Under the pieces are notes generated by a model. The model was not told the origin of the DNA. It ran no database searches and saw nothing but the letters and a program-made list of their open reading frames with translations. Below are positions 25,581-32,302 of a stretch of 32,302 nucleotides of DNA, piece after piece. The position numbers and the translations under genes are program-made. Source of the stretch: Zoogloea sp. GTDB lineage: Bacteria > Pseudomonadota > Gammaproteobacteria > Burkholderiales > Rhodocyclaceae. How positions within the stretch are numbered: the stretch's first letter is position 1; the number at the start of each line of letters is the position of its first letter. The DNA lies in NCBI GenBank assembly GCA_009026175.1, contig WBTZ01000055.1, positions 1-32,302 on the forward strand, given 5' to 3'.

Positions 25581-27761
25581 ATGTTCTCCCAGCGCACCCT
25601 GCGCCGCCTGCTCGTCCCCCTCACCGTGCTGCTGCTGGCCGGTGCCTCCCACGCCGACACCTACGAGGTCAAGCTCCCGCCTGAGCTGTCCTCCTCGCCA
25701 CGGCTGTGCGACTACGCGCCCTGCCGCGAGGTGCTGCCCGAGGCGACCACCTTCTCCGAACGCAAGGGGCAGCCCTCCTACGTGGAAGGCTACCGGGACG
25801 ATGCCGGGCAGAAGAAGAAGGTCGGCTACGTGATGCTCTCCACCGACATCACCGACATTCCAGCCTATTCCGGCAAGCCCGTGGTCAGCCTGATCGGCAT
25901 GGACACCGCCGGCAAGTTCACCGGCGTGAAGATCCTCAAACATTCAGAGCCCATCCTCTTGCTGGGCATCCCCGAGTCCGCCCTGGTCAAGTTCAACAAC
26001 CAGTACCTGGGCCAGTTCGTCGGCGACAACATCGAGATCGGCAGATCACGCCCCGAGGAAAACCTGATCGGCCTCGATGCGATCACCGGCGCCACAGTCA
26101 CCGTCATCGCCCAGAACCAGGTCATGATGACCAGCGGCACCGAGGTGGCCAAGCAGGTAGGCATCCTCAAGCCGGTGATCCGGCCCCAGGCCAGGTTCCC
26201 CATTTCCGATGCAGCCCCCGGCTGGGCCGACCTGGTGGCGGACGGCAGCGTACAGCACCTGGTGGTAAAGCCCGAAGACGTCGGTCTCAAGAGTGACGGA
26301 CGCCCCTACATGGACTTGTGGTTCGGCTACCTCAACCAGCCCACCATCGGCCGCGCCCTGCTCGGCAAGGACGGCTACGCCAGCCTGATGGCGCGCCTGA
26401 AGGAAGGCGAACACGCCATCTTCATCATCCGGACCGCCGGCATGGACTCCTTCAAGGGCTCCGGCTTCGTCCGCGGCGGGATCTACGATCGGGTGCAGGT
26501 GCGCCAGGACAAGGACAGCTTCACCTTCCGCGACCTCGACTATGTGAACCTCTGGGGTCTCTCAGCCGCGGGCGCGCCGGCCTACGACGAATCGGCGATC
26601 TTCATCATCCGCGGCAAGGGCTTCTCGGCGGCCTACCCCTGGAAGCTGGTCTTCCTCGGCAACAAGATCGACAAGGAAACGGCCGCCAAGACCTTTGCCA
26701 ACTTCGACAAGGAGTACTGGCTGGCCGACGCCTACCTGGAAGGCGGCCGCCCGGAGGTGATCAAGCCCGACCCCACCTGGCTCAAGGTCTGGAAGGACAA
26801 GGCCCTGCAGATCGGCGCCTTCATCGTCCTGCTGCTCGTCGTGGCCGGGGCCTATGCCAACCGCGACCGCCTGGTGCGCCGCTCCAGCCACAAGAACAAG
26901 TGGCCGGTGAACGCCTTCAAATACACCGGCTGGCTGCTCAGCATCGGCTTCGTGGGCTTCCAGGCGATGGCCCAGCCTTCCATCACCCAGGTCCTGACCT
27001 GGTTCCACAGCCTGCTCTTCCAGTGGCAGTGGGAGTTGTTCCTGTCCGACCCGCTGATCTTCATCTTCTGGATCTTCATCATCGTCACGGTGTTCGTCTG
27101 GGGCCGCGGCCTCTTCTGCGGCTGGCTGTGCCCCTTCGGCTCCCTCTCCGAGCTGCTCTACAAGCTGGGTCGGGCCTGTGGCCTCAAGCGCTTCCAGTTC
27201 CACCTGCCCCAGGCCCTGCACGACAGGCTCAAGGGCCTCAAGTACGCGATCTTCTTCGGCCTGCTCGCCGTGTCCTTCTTCAGCATGGGCCTGGCCGAGA
27301 AACTCGCCGAGATCGAGCCCTTCAAGACTACCTTCCTGGTCGGCCTGCTCAATCGCAGCTGGCCCTACACCCTCTTCGCCGGGGGCTTGCTGGGCCTGTC
27401 GATCTTCACCGAACGCCCCTTCTGCAAGTATCTCTGCCCGCTGGGCGCCGCCCTGGCCATGCCCACCACCTTCCGCTGGTTCGGCCTCAAGCGGAAGGAG
27501 GAGTGCACCCGGTGCAAGGCCTGCGCCAAGGGCTGCGGTTCCCTCGCCATCGACACCAAGGGGAACATCGACCAGCGTGAATGCATGCTCTGCCTGGACT
27601 GCATGGTGCTGTACTACGACGACCACGCCTGCCCTCCCCTGGCCCAGGAGCGCAAGCGCCGGGACAAGGCCGGCCAGCCGCTCACCCCGATCGACACCCG
27701 GGGCTACTTCATCCCCATCCATCCAGCCCCTGCCAGACCCGCCCCGGAAGGAAAATCCTGA
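25581..27761 (+). CDS. nosR: NosR, membrane flavo-iron-sulfur regulator / electron donor for N2O reductase
   Basis: A 726-residue inner-membrane protein needed for N2O reductase expression and activity in vivo. A signal or membrane segment (RRLLVPLTVLLLAGASHA) leads to a periplasmic FMN-binding domain with the covalent-flavin-type motif DAITGATVT. Several membrane helices follow (AFIVLLLVVAGAYA; LIFIFWIFIIVTVFVWG and others). The cytoplasmic portion has CGWLCPFG and CKYLCPLG motifs and two 4Fe-4S clusters, CTRCKACAKGC and CMLCLDC. The ATG at 25581 has GGAG upstream and begins at the signal; the TTG further up is not used. Its stop overlaps the start of the next gene. Confidence 0.95.
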   Translation: MFSQRTLRRLLVPLTVLLLAGASHADTYEVKLPPELSSSPRLCDYAPCREVLPEATTFSERKGQPSYVEGYRDDAGQKKKVGYVMLSTDITDIPAYSGKPVVSLIGMDTAGKFTGVKILKHSEPILLLGIPESALVKFNNQYLGQFVGDNIEIGRSRPEENLIGLDAITGATVTVIAQNQVMMTSGTEVAKQVGILKPVIRPQARFPISDAAPGWADLVADGSVQHLVVKPEDVGLKSDGRPYMDLWFGYLNQPTIGRALLGKDGYASLMARLKEGEHAIFIIRTAGMDSFKGSGFVRGGIYDRVQVRQDKDSFTFRDLDYVNLWGLSAAGAPAYDESAIFIIRGKGFSAAYPWKLVFLGNKIDKETAAKTFANFDKEYWLADAYLEGGRPEVIKPDPTWLKVWKDKALQIGAFIVLLLVVAGAYANRDRLVRRSSHKNKWPVNAFKYTGWLLSIGFVGFQAMAQPSITQVLTWFHSLLFQWQWELFLSDPLIFIFWIFIIVTVFVWGRGLFCGWLCPFGSLSELLYKLGRACGLKRFQFHLPQALHDRLKGLKYAIFFGLLAVSFFSMGLAEKLAEIEPFKTTFLVGLLNRSWPYTLFAGGLLGLSIFTERPFCKYLCPLGAALAMPTTFRWFGLKRKEECTRCKACAKGCGSLAIDTKGNIDQRECMLCLDCMVLYYDDHACPPLAQERKRRDKAGQPLTPIDTRGYFIPIHPAPARPAPEGKS

Positions 27762-28183
27762 TGACCCTCGCCGACCGCAACGAACTGCGCCAGCCCTCCT
27801 ATGGGGAGGCCCGCGGAGCCGCCTGGCTGGCCGCCGAAATCCGCGACCACATCTGGCCGTGGGGCAGCCGCGCCCAGACGGGGCGGATTTCCCTGCGCGT
27901 GGCCGGCTTCGCCCTTGCCCTTGCTGCCACCATCGCCTGGATCCTCACCGCCCTCGGTCACCTCTCGGCAGGTGCCATCATCGGCTGGTGGTTTGGCTGG
28001 AGCGTGCTGGAGGTATTCGTCCGGCTGGACGCCAAACCCTACGTCAAGGAGGGCCCCTGGTGGGGCCGCCTGTACCGCCGGGCCGGACTGATGGACATGT
28101 TGTGCTATGTGAGCTTCAAGAACCTGCTGATCGGCGCCTCATTGTTCCTCGGCCTGAAGGCCATGGGCCTGCTTCAGCTCTAG
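27761..28183 (+). CDS. Small membrane protein coupled to nosR
   Basis: An unrecognised 140-residue protein. Its ATG overlaps the nosR stop (TGATG), and GGAAGGA lies nine bases upstream, so translation is coupled. It has a hydrophilic N-terminus (about 45 residues), two or three hydrophobic helices (RVAGFALALAATIAWILTAL; GAIIGWWFGWSVLEVFV; LLIGASLFLGLKAMGLL) and a positive loop between. It has no CxxC, haem or copper motif and is not NosL. Position suggests a role in NosR assembly or electron delivery to NosZ; this is inference only. Confidence 0.85.
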   Translation: MTLADRNELRQPSYGEARGAAWLAAEIRDHIWPWGSRAQTGRISLRVAGFALALAATIAWILTALGHLSAGAIIGWWFGWSVLEVFVRLDAKPYVKEGPWWGRLYRRAGLMDMLCYVSFKNLLIGASLFLGLKAMGLLQL

Positions 28184-28190
28184 CCGGGCT

Positions 28191-28219
28191 GCCGGCGCTG
28201 TCCGGGGACGACCGCCGGC
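28191..28219. terminator. Shared hairpin between converging genes
   Basis: GCCGGCG (28191-28197) and CGCCGGC (28213-28219) form a 7-bp stem between the nosR-linked gene and the HicA-like gene, which converge here. No T-run on either side, so this is a possible terminator only. Confidence 0.35.
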
Positions 28220-28229
28220 CCTCGCCCCG

Positions 28230-28505
28230 CTACTCGTTCTCCTGGTAGGCCGACGGCGTCACGCCGGCGCCGGCCAGGCATTCCCTGAGATATTTGAGCT
28301 CCTGCTTGCCAAACTCGTTGCTGTGATGGGGATGGTGCAGGAAGAACTCATGCCGGTTGAGCAACACCCTGAAGCGGGCGCCGTGGCCCGGCTCAACCTC
28401 GGCCCCCAGATGATGGAGAAGGGATTCCACCTCGCGCCACTGGATATTGCTGCTGATGGGATCCCGGAATATCGACTCGAGAAGATGACGGTGCTTGGAG
28501 CTCAT
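28230..28505 (-). CDS. HicA-family toxin-like protein, without HicB
   Basis: A 91-residue protein of the HicA double-stranded-RNA-binding-fold family. It opens SSKHRHLLESIFRDPISSNI and has QWREVESLLHHLGAEVE, then GHGARFRVLLNRHEFFLHHPHH, where a His replaces part of the toxin's usual G-S-H signature. A C-terminal helix follows (QELKYLRECLAGAGV). The ATG has AAGGG upstream. In hicAB modules HicB follows or precedes HicA directly; here the next gene converges from the other side and the 220 bp upstream hold no open frame, so it is an orphan. It may be a chromosomal relative with no toxic role. Confidence 0.7.
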   Translation of the reverse strand: MSSKHRHLLESIFRDPISSNIQWREVESLLHHLGAEVEPGHGARFRVLLNRHEFFLHHPHHSNEFGKQELKYLRECLAGAGVTPSAYQENE

Positions 28506-28631
28506 AATCTGCCCTTTCTTGTTCTGGTTTCGCGGCCTGCTGGCCGACAGGAAGGCACGTTCAGTGCCTCCTGGCGGTCATTGTCCTCCTGCCGGAGGCA
28601 GATGGCATCCACTCCCGGTGGTTGGCATGCC

Positions 28632-28667
28632 AAAAAAACGGCCCGCGCCGGTTTCCCGGGGCAGGCC
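28632..28667 (-). terminator. Intrinsic terminator of antAB
   Basis: On the minus strand GGCCTGCCCCGG-gaaa-CCGGCGCGGGCC forms a 12-bp stem with one mismatch and a GNRA loop, followed by seven T. It ends the operon about 60 bases after antB and leaves no room for an antC gene. Beyond the T-run is a perfect 12-bp palindrome, TTGGCATGCCAA (28622-28633). Confidence 0.88.
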
Positions 28668-28727
28668 AATCGTCAGGACGGCAGTACCTGATCGAAGAAG
28701 CAACCCACTTGCTAGTCAGGCACCCAA

Positions 28728-29219
28728 TCAGACGTGATAGAAGTCCAGCACCGCGTCAATCGTGTCATTCATGACCACCACATGCTTGCGCAGGATGACC
28801 CAGCTATTGCCTGCCGGCTTCAGGGTATAGGTCACGTCACCGAAGACGTGTGAGGCCACCCCGAAGCGGTAATAATGGGTTACCCACTTGGCCTTCACCT
28901 CAAGCTGGGAGTCGGAGACATCCTGAATGATCACGTTGCTGACCAGGTGCAGCGTGCGCGGCAGGGGCGTGGATGCCGCCGACTTGCCAGTGCGGATGCG
29001 GAAGACCCGATCTTCCAGACCCGCGCGGTTGGAATAATAGATCATCGACATCCCGCGCTTGGGATCGGTGGTATAGACGTGCTCGGAATCCCATTGGGGA
29101 ATATGGAATTCGGAGCCTTCGTCGAACAGTTCCAGGTAGTCATCCCAAGCGTGGCGATCACACAGTTCCGCCTTGCGATAGAGGAACTGCTCTACGCTTT
29201 TTTGCAAATCACCCATCAT
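28728..29219 (-). CDS. antB: Anthranilate 1,2-dioxygenase, small (beta) subunit
   Basis: A 163-residue beta subunit of a ring-hydroxylating dioxygenase; it has no metal and shapes the alpha3beta3 hexamer. Family blocks include FLYRKAELCDRHAWDDYLEL, FHIPQWDSEHVYTTDP, GLEDRVFRIRTGKSAASTP and the C-terminal VLDFYHV. Compared with remembered sequences, it is closer to AntB than BenB. The first ATG (29219) overlaps the antA stop as ATGA; a second ATG (29216) is better spaced from the AAGGAG upstream, so the start may be three bases later. The electron-transfer partner AntC is not encoded next to it. Confidence 0.9.
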   Translation of the reverse strand: MMGDLQKSVEQFLYRKAELCDRHAWDDYLELFDEGSEFHIPQWDSEHVYTTDPKRGMSMIYYSNRAGLEDRVFRIRTGKSAASTPLPRTLHLVSNVIIQDVSDSQLEVKAKWVTHYYRFGVASHVFGDVTYTLKPAGNSWVILRKHVVVMNDTIDAVLDFYHV

Positions 29220-30607
29220 TTCGCTCCTTTTTCATTCGCGGACTTCCGGTCCAGGCCCCGCAGCATGAATTCCTGCCAGGCGCCATGCTGGTTCACATAC
29301 AGCCCTTCGTGCGTCAGTTCGGTACCCGTCAGAACCGGCTTGATTCCCAGGGTCTCAGCATTCGGCGTGGTCTCGGTTTCCCACTTCGTGTAGCCGCGGG
29401 AAATGTCGTTCCACGGCTCCAGGCGCGCCTGGAAGCCACGCTGGGCTTCGCGGAACTCAACGAGGTCGTCGGGCGTGCCCATGCCGGACACGTTGAAGAA
29501 GTCCTCGAACTGGCGGATGCGGTTCTCGCGATCCTTGTCCGACTCGCCCTTCACACCAATGCACTGGCTGATGATCTCGGTCTTGTTCCAGGCCACCGGG
29601 CGGATGATCCGCAGCTGGGAACTGATCTGGTCCATGAAGAACAAGCTGGGATAGACGTTGAGGTTACGCAGCCGGTTCATCATCCACTCGGCCTTCTTCT
29701 CACCATATTCCTTGACCAGGCGCGGCATGATGGTGGCGTAGCCAGGACGCACGTCCGGGTTGGGCATTTCGCTGTACAGCACGCTGTGGCCGTTACGGAA
29801 GGAGAACCAGCCATCGTCCGTATCCGAATCACCTGCACCCAGTTTGCGATAGTCCAGGGTGTTGGTGATCTCGGCGCCCTTCTGTGCATTCAGCTCATGA
29901 CGATGGACCACGGTAGCCACGTAGTTGTAGTGAACCGTGCTCACGTGATAACCATCGAGACCGTTCTCGGTCTGCAGCTTCCAGTTCCCGTCAAAGGTGT
30001 AGTGGCCCTTGCCCGGCAGCACTTCCAGTTCGCCGGTAGGCGACTGGGCAACCATCAGGTCGAGGAAGACCTTGGCATCACCCAGGTAATCCTCCAGGGA
30101 CTCCGTGCCTTCGGTGTCAAGGTTGATGAAGACGAAGCCCTTGTAGCTCGCTACGCGGGCGCGCTTGAGGTTACGGGACGCAAGGTCAAAGTCTTCCGGG
30201 TACTCGGAAGGCGCCTTCACCTTGAGCAGCTTGCCGTCGGACCGGAAAGTCCAGGCATGGAAGGAGCACACGAAGGTGGACTGGCGCCCCTTGGCGACAC
30301 GCGTCAGGGTGGCCCCACGGTGCTGACAGGCATTGACGAGTGCGTTAAGCTGGCCATTCGCGTCACGGGTGATGATCATCGGCTGGCGGCCGGCCTTCAT
30401 CGTGACGAAATCGTTGGGTTGGGAGATCTCACTCTCGTGGCAGGCGTAGATCCAGTTCTTCTCGAAGATCATCTCCATCTCGAGTTCGAACAGTTCCGGC
30501 TCGGTGAACATGCTCCGAGCCACTCGGTAAACGCCCTCCTCCGGTCTAAAATCAACGCAACCCGAGACAAATTCACGCCACTCGGCGGTGGTTCTTGCGG
30601 TACTCAT
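29216..30607 (-). CDS. antA: Anthranilate 1,2-dioxygenase, large (alpha) subunit
   Basis: A 463-residue Rieske non-haem-iron oxygenase that, with AntB and a reductase, converts anthranilate to catechol, CO2 and ammonia. The Rieske 2Fe-2S site is C94-x-H96 and C114-x2-H117 (ACQHRGATL, CSFHAW). The mononuclear iron site has D218, H221 and H226 (NGLDGYHVSTVHYNY). Blocks such as IYACHESEI, SLFFMDQISSQLRIIRPVAW and TGTELTHEGLYVNQHGAWQ match AntA as remembered; benzoate dioxygenase is the alternative. The ATG has GGGGA upstream. The promoter region is shared with the divergent AraC-type regulator. Confidence 0.9.
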   Translation of the reverse strand: MSTARTTAEWREFVSGCVDFRPEEGVYRVARSMFTEPELFELEMEMIFEKNWIYACHESEISQPNDFVTMKAGRQPMIITRDANGQLNALVNACQHRGATLTRVAKGRQSTFVCSFHAWTFRSDGKLLKVKAPSEYPEDFDLASRNLKRARVASYKGFVFINLDTEGTESLEDYLGDAKVFLDLMVAQSPTGELEVLPGKGHYTFDGNWKLQTENGLDGYHVSTVHYNYVATVVHRHELNAQKGAEITNTLDYRKLGAGDSDTDDGWFSFRNGHSVLYSEMPNPDVRPGYATIMPRLVKEYGEKKAEWMMNRLRNLNVYPSLFFMDQISSQLRIIRPVAWNKTEIISQCIGVKGESDKDRENRIRQFEDFFNVSGMGTPDDLVEFREAQRGFQARLEPWNDISRGYTKWETETTPNAETLGIKPVLTGTELTHEGLYVNQHGAWQEFMLRGLDRKSANEKGAK

Positions 30608-30993
30608 GTTGTCCCCATTGTTTTGGTGTTGATGGAGACCTCATTAGAAGGCTGTTCTTTTTTCGGGAATATCCTGCTGTTGGGGAATGTCTGTCCGGTT
30701 TTTGTGGACAACCGAAATCCCCTGAAAAACCGGACCCGAACATGGAATCCAGACTCGAGCACCACGTACCGTCCCCACCCGTGTGAGGGGGGGTAGTTCC
30801 CCTCACAGGCGAGAGTTGACAGCATAGGCAGAGCACAAGAAAATCGATATTAAATAAAAATCTCGATTTTTTAGGCAGGCAGCTAAACGACAAGGATCGC
30901 ACCAACAAGATCATAGGGCCATGCAACATCCTCGCTCACCGGCCCGGAACAGCTGCATGAAGCAGTGCCTCAACCCCTACCCAGGAGTTCGTG
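30608..30993. promoter_or_regulatory. antA-antR divergent promoter region with inverted repeats
   Basis: The interval is 386 bp, without a gene, and rich in symmetry. GTCCGGTTTTT (30693-30703) and AAAAACCGGAC (30725-30735) are perfect 11-bp arms around 21 bases. TGTGAGGGG (30782-30790) and CCCCTCACA (30799-30807) are perfect 9-bp arms around 8 bases. AAAATCGA (30840-30847) and TCGATTTT (30863-30870) are 8-bp arms around 15 AT-rich bases. A -35-like TTGACA is at 30816-30821, without a convincing -10. AntR-type operators are expected here; I could not match a known AntR or XylS-like box. Confidence 0.5.
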
Positions 30994-31995
30994 ATGGAGA
31001 CGATCGCGAAAGTTGTTCCACAGGAGCTGCAAGCATCCTGTAATGACCTGAAGAGTGCCCAGACATGGATGGCAGAGATCTGCGGCCCTCATGGCCTCAA
31101 GGCGCATGCAAACCGTCCATTGCAGTTCCGGCACTCGGGCAATGTCCTGCAATCCCGTTCGACCACCATCGGCTACGTGGAATACGGCACCGATGTCTCG
31201 ATCCTGGTGCACGAACCGACCCCCCTGCACAGTTTCAGCATCAGCCTGCCGATCACGGGAGAACAGGAGCTCTCGGTCGACGGAAAGCACCTGCTCTCCA
31301 ATGCCGACGTGGGCACCATCCTGGTACCGAACGTTTCCCAGGAGCTGGTGATCGCGGGCAACTGCCGCAAGATGCTGGTCTCGATGTCTCACGCCGCGGT
31401 CTCCAAAGTGCTCGAGGAGTTGCTCCAGCGACCTTTGTCGAAGCCGCTGATCTTCTCCCCGACCATGGACGCCACCGGCGGGGAAACGGCATCCTGGTGG
31501 CGCATCGTGCGGCACCTCCTGAGCGAGATGGCGTGCAGCCAGAGTCTTTACCGCAACCTCCACCTGGCCGCAGAGCTGGAAACCACGCTCATCCGCGGCC
31601 TTCTGCTGGCCCAGCCCAACAACTACTCTGAAGAGCTTCACAGCTCCCGGGAAGGCAAGACCCCGCAATATCTTCTCAAGGCGCGTCGGTTCATCCTCGA
31701 CACCGCCAAGGAAGACGTCAATCTCGAGCACATCGAGCAGGTAGCCGGAGTCTCCCGCTTCAAGCTTTACGAGGGCTTCAAGCTGTACTTCGGATTGACC
31801 CCCCTTGCCTATCGCAAGAAGCACCGTCTCGAGCAGGTACGCCGGGAAATCCTGCGCAGCGGCTCCCAGAAAAACATCTCGTGCATCGCGATGGACTGGG
31901 GATTCATGCATCTCGGCCGCTTCTCGATCGAGTACAAGAAGCAGTTCAACGAGCTGCCCTCCGAGACACTCCGGCGCCATAGACAGAACCGGTAA
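30994..31995 (+). CDS. antR: AraC-family transcriptional activator, likely AntR
   Basis: A 333-residue AraC/XylS regulator. The N-terminal ligand domain (about 20-200) includes SILVHEPTPLHSFSISLPITGE. The C-terminal double HTH (about 225-325) has VNLEHIEQVAGVSRFKLYEGF and WGFMHLGRFSIEYKKQFNELP. It is divergent from antA, as AntR is in Pseudomonas, and probably activates antAB when anthranilate is present. The ATG at 30994 has AGGAG six bases upstream; the GTG one codon earlier is too close. A strong terminator follows. Confidence 0.87.
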   Translation: METIAKVVPQELQASCNDLKSAQTWMAEICGPHGLKAHANRPLQFRHSGNVLQSRSTTIGYVEYGTDVSILVHEPTPLHSFSISLPITGEQELSVDGKHLLSNADVGTILVPNVSQELVIAGNCRKMLVSMSHAAVSKVLEELLQRPLSKPLIFSPTMDATGGETASWWRIVRHLLSEMACSQSLYRNLHLAAELETTLIRGLLLAQPNNYSEELHSSREGKTPQYLLKARRFILDTAKEDVNLEHIEQVAGVSRFKLYEGFKLYFGLTPLAYRKKHRLEQVRREILRSGSQKNISCIAMDWGFMHLGRFSIEYKKQFNELPSETLRRHRQNR

Positions 31996-32041
31996 ATCAA
32001 GGTCAGCCTCAATCTGGAGTTCTTCATCGGGACAACGAAAG

Positions 32042-32080
32042 AAGCCTCTCCTGCCCTGCGGCAGAGAGGCTTTCTTGTTT
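32042..32080 (+). terminator. Intrinsic terminator of antR
   Basis: AAGCCTCTC-CTGCC, loop CTGC, GGCAG-AGAGGCTT: a long stem with a single bulged base, followed by T-rich TTTCTTGTTTT. It lies 46 bases past the regulator's stop. Confidence 0.88.
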
Positions 32081-32091
32081 TGCGATGCAAA

Positions 32092-32190
32092 GGCCCCTGT
32101 AGGAGCGACTGCAGCCGCCTTCGGACGCGGATCGATGGATCCGTGCCGACTCAGTGGGCCGCGGGCGGCTGAAGTCGCCCCTACAGGGCC
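32092..32190. repeat. REP-like long hairpin element
   Basis: A left arm of 28 bases (32092-32119) is almost the exact reverse complement of a right arm of 27 bases (32164-32190). Both carry the TGTAGGAGCGACT / AGTCGCCCCTACA core seen in extragenic repeats of many proteobacteria. A second perfect 6-bp inverted repeat, CGGATC-gatg-GATCCG (32128-32143), sits in the centre. No second copy is in the window. It is probably a REP/MITE-like extragenic element between antR and the converging gene. Confidence 0.65.
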
Positions 32191-32197
32191 TGGGCGG

Positions 32198-32226
32198 CGC
32201 GGCGGGCCGTTGATCCGCCCGCCGCG
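32198..32226. terminator. Possible terminator hairpin of the converging gene
   Basis: CGCGGCGGG (32198-32206) and CCCGCCGCG (32218-32226) form a perfect 9-bp GC stem with an 11-nt loop, four bases past the stop of the minus-strand gene at the window edge. There is no T-run. Confidence 0.4.
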
Positions 32227-32230
32227 TCGA

Positions 32231-32302
32231 TCACGCCCGCTTCATCATCACCACCTGGCTGGGGTTCCTGAAGGCGGCCAGCCGCTCGGCCTGCAGCGCC
32301 CG
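32231..32302 (-). CDS. C-terminal end of an unidentified protein (partial)
   Basis: An open frame enters from the right edge on the minus strand and ends RNPSQVVMMKRA-stop, 23 residues within the window. The even codon pattern and the following GC-rich hairpin suggest a real gene end. It is too short to identify. Confidence 0.4.
   Translation of the reverse strand, partial: RALQAERLAAFRNPSQVVMMKRA

Noticed and set aside
28554-28568. GGCAC-gttca-GTGCC hairpin upstream of the HicA-like gene as a HicB operator
   Set aside because: Short stem with no conserved context and no HicB gene; no support beyond symmetry.

Overview
The window is about 32 kb of GC-rich chromosome from a denitrifying betaproteobacterium, most likely of the Rhodocyclales (Azoarcus / Thauera / Zoogloea group). 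This is inferred from protein character: clade I NosZ with NosR, a NarX/NarL pair beside a DNR-type Crp/Fnr gene, a PEP-CTERM protein and anthranilate 1,2-dioxygenase. No rRNA is present to confirm it. There is one tRNA, no CRISPR array and no intact insertion sequence.

Layout. 1-3.5 kb: a chemoreceptor, a LuxR-type AHL receptor without a LuxI partner, and a secreted PEP-CTERM protein. A 20-bp lux/las-box-like palindrome lies upstream of the PEP-CTERM gene, next to a -10 element. 3.7-8.4 kb: a Tat-exported dienelactone-hydrolase-like protein, then a DNR-type regulator divergent from narX-narL. 8.7-11 kb: an unknown membrane protein, an ALDH7-family semialdehyde dehydrogenase, and a short degraded remnant that resembles the start of glutaryl-CoA dehydrogenase. 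11.2-14 kb: a second chemoreceptor, tRNA-Ser(CGA) and an AhpD-like protein. 14-23.2 kb: a housekeeping block, serS / small orf / rarA-lolA-ftsK / Crp-like regulator / trxB / smr. It matches the E. coli order trxB-lrp-ftsK-lolA-rarA-serS, except that a Crp-family gene sits in the lrp position and a small opposite-strand gene separates rarA from serS. 23.4-28.2 kb: nosZ, then nosR coupled to a small unknown membrane protein. 28.2-32 kb: a lone HicA-like protein, the antAB operon (no antC) and its divergent AraC-type regulator. The window ends in a long REP-like hairpin and the end of a gene on the minus strand.

How the parts fit. The DNR-type gene, nosZ and, more weakly, nosR each have an FNR/DNR-like inverted repeat centred 41.5 bp upstream of the start site implied by a -10-like hexamer. 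This suggests one anaerobic/nitric-oxide circuit in which NarXL senses nitrate and the DNR-type protein controls itself and N2O reduction. NosZ has a twin-arginine signal that ends in a lipobox-like LSSC followed by an Ala/Pro linker, so it may be lipid-anchored. antAB with antR would turn anthranilate, for example from tryptophan breakdown, into catechol, but the reductase must come from elsewhere. The LuxR solo, lux box and PEP-CTERM gene form a possible quorum-controlled surface or exopolymer unit.

Limits: everything was read by eye. Family names rest on motifs and remembered homologues, and all promoter calls are pattern matches.
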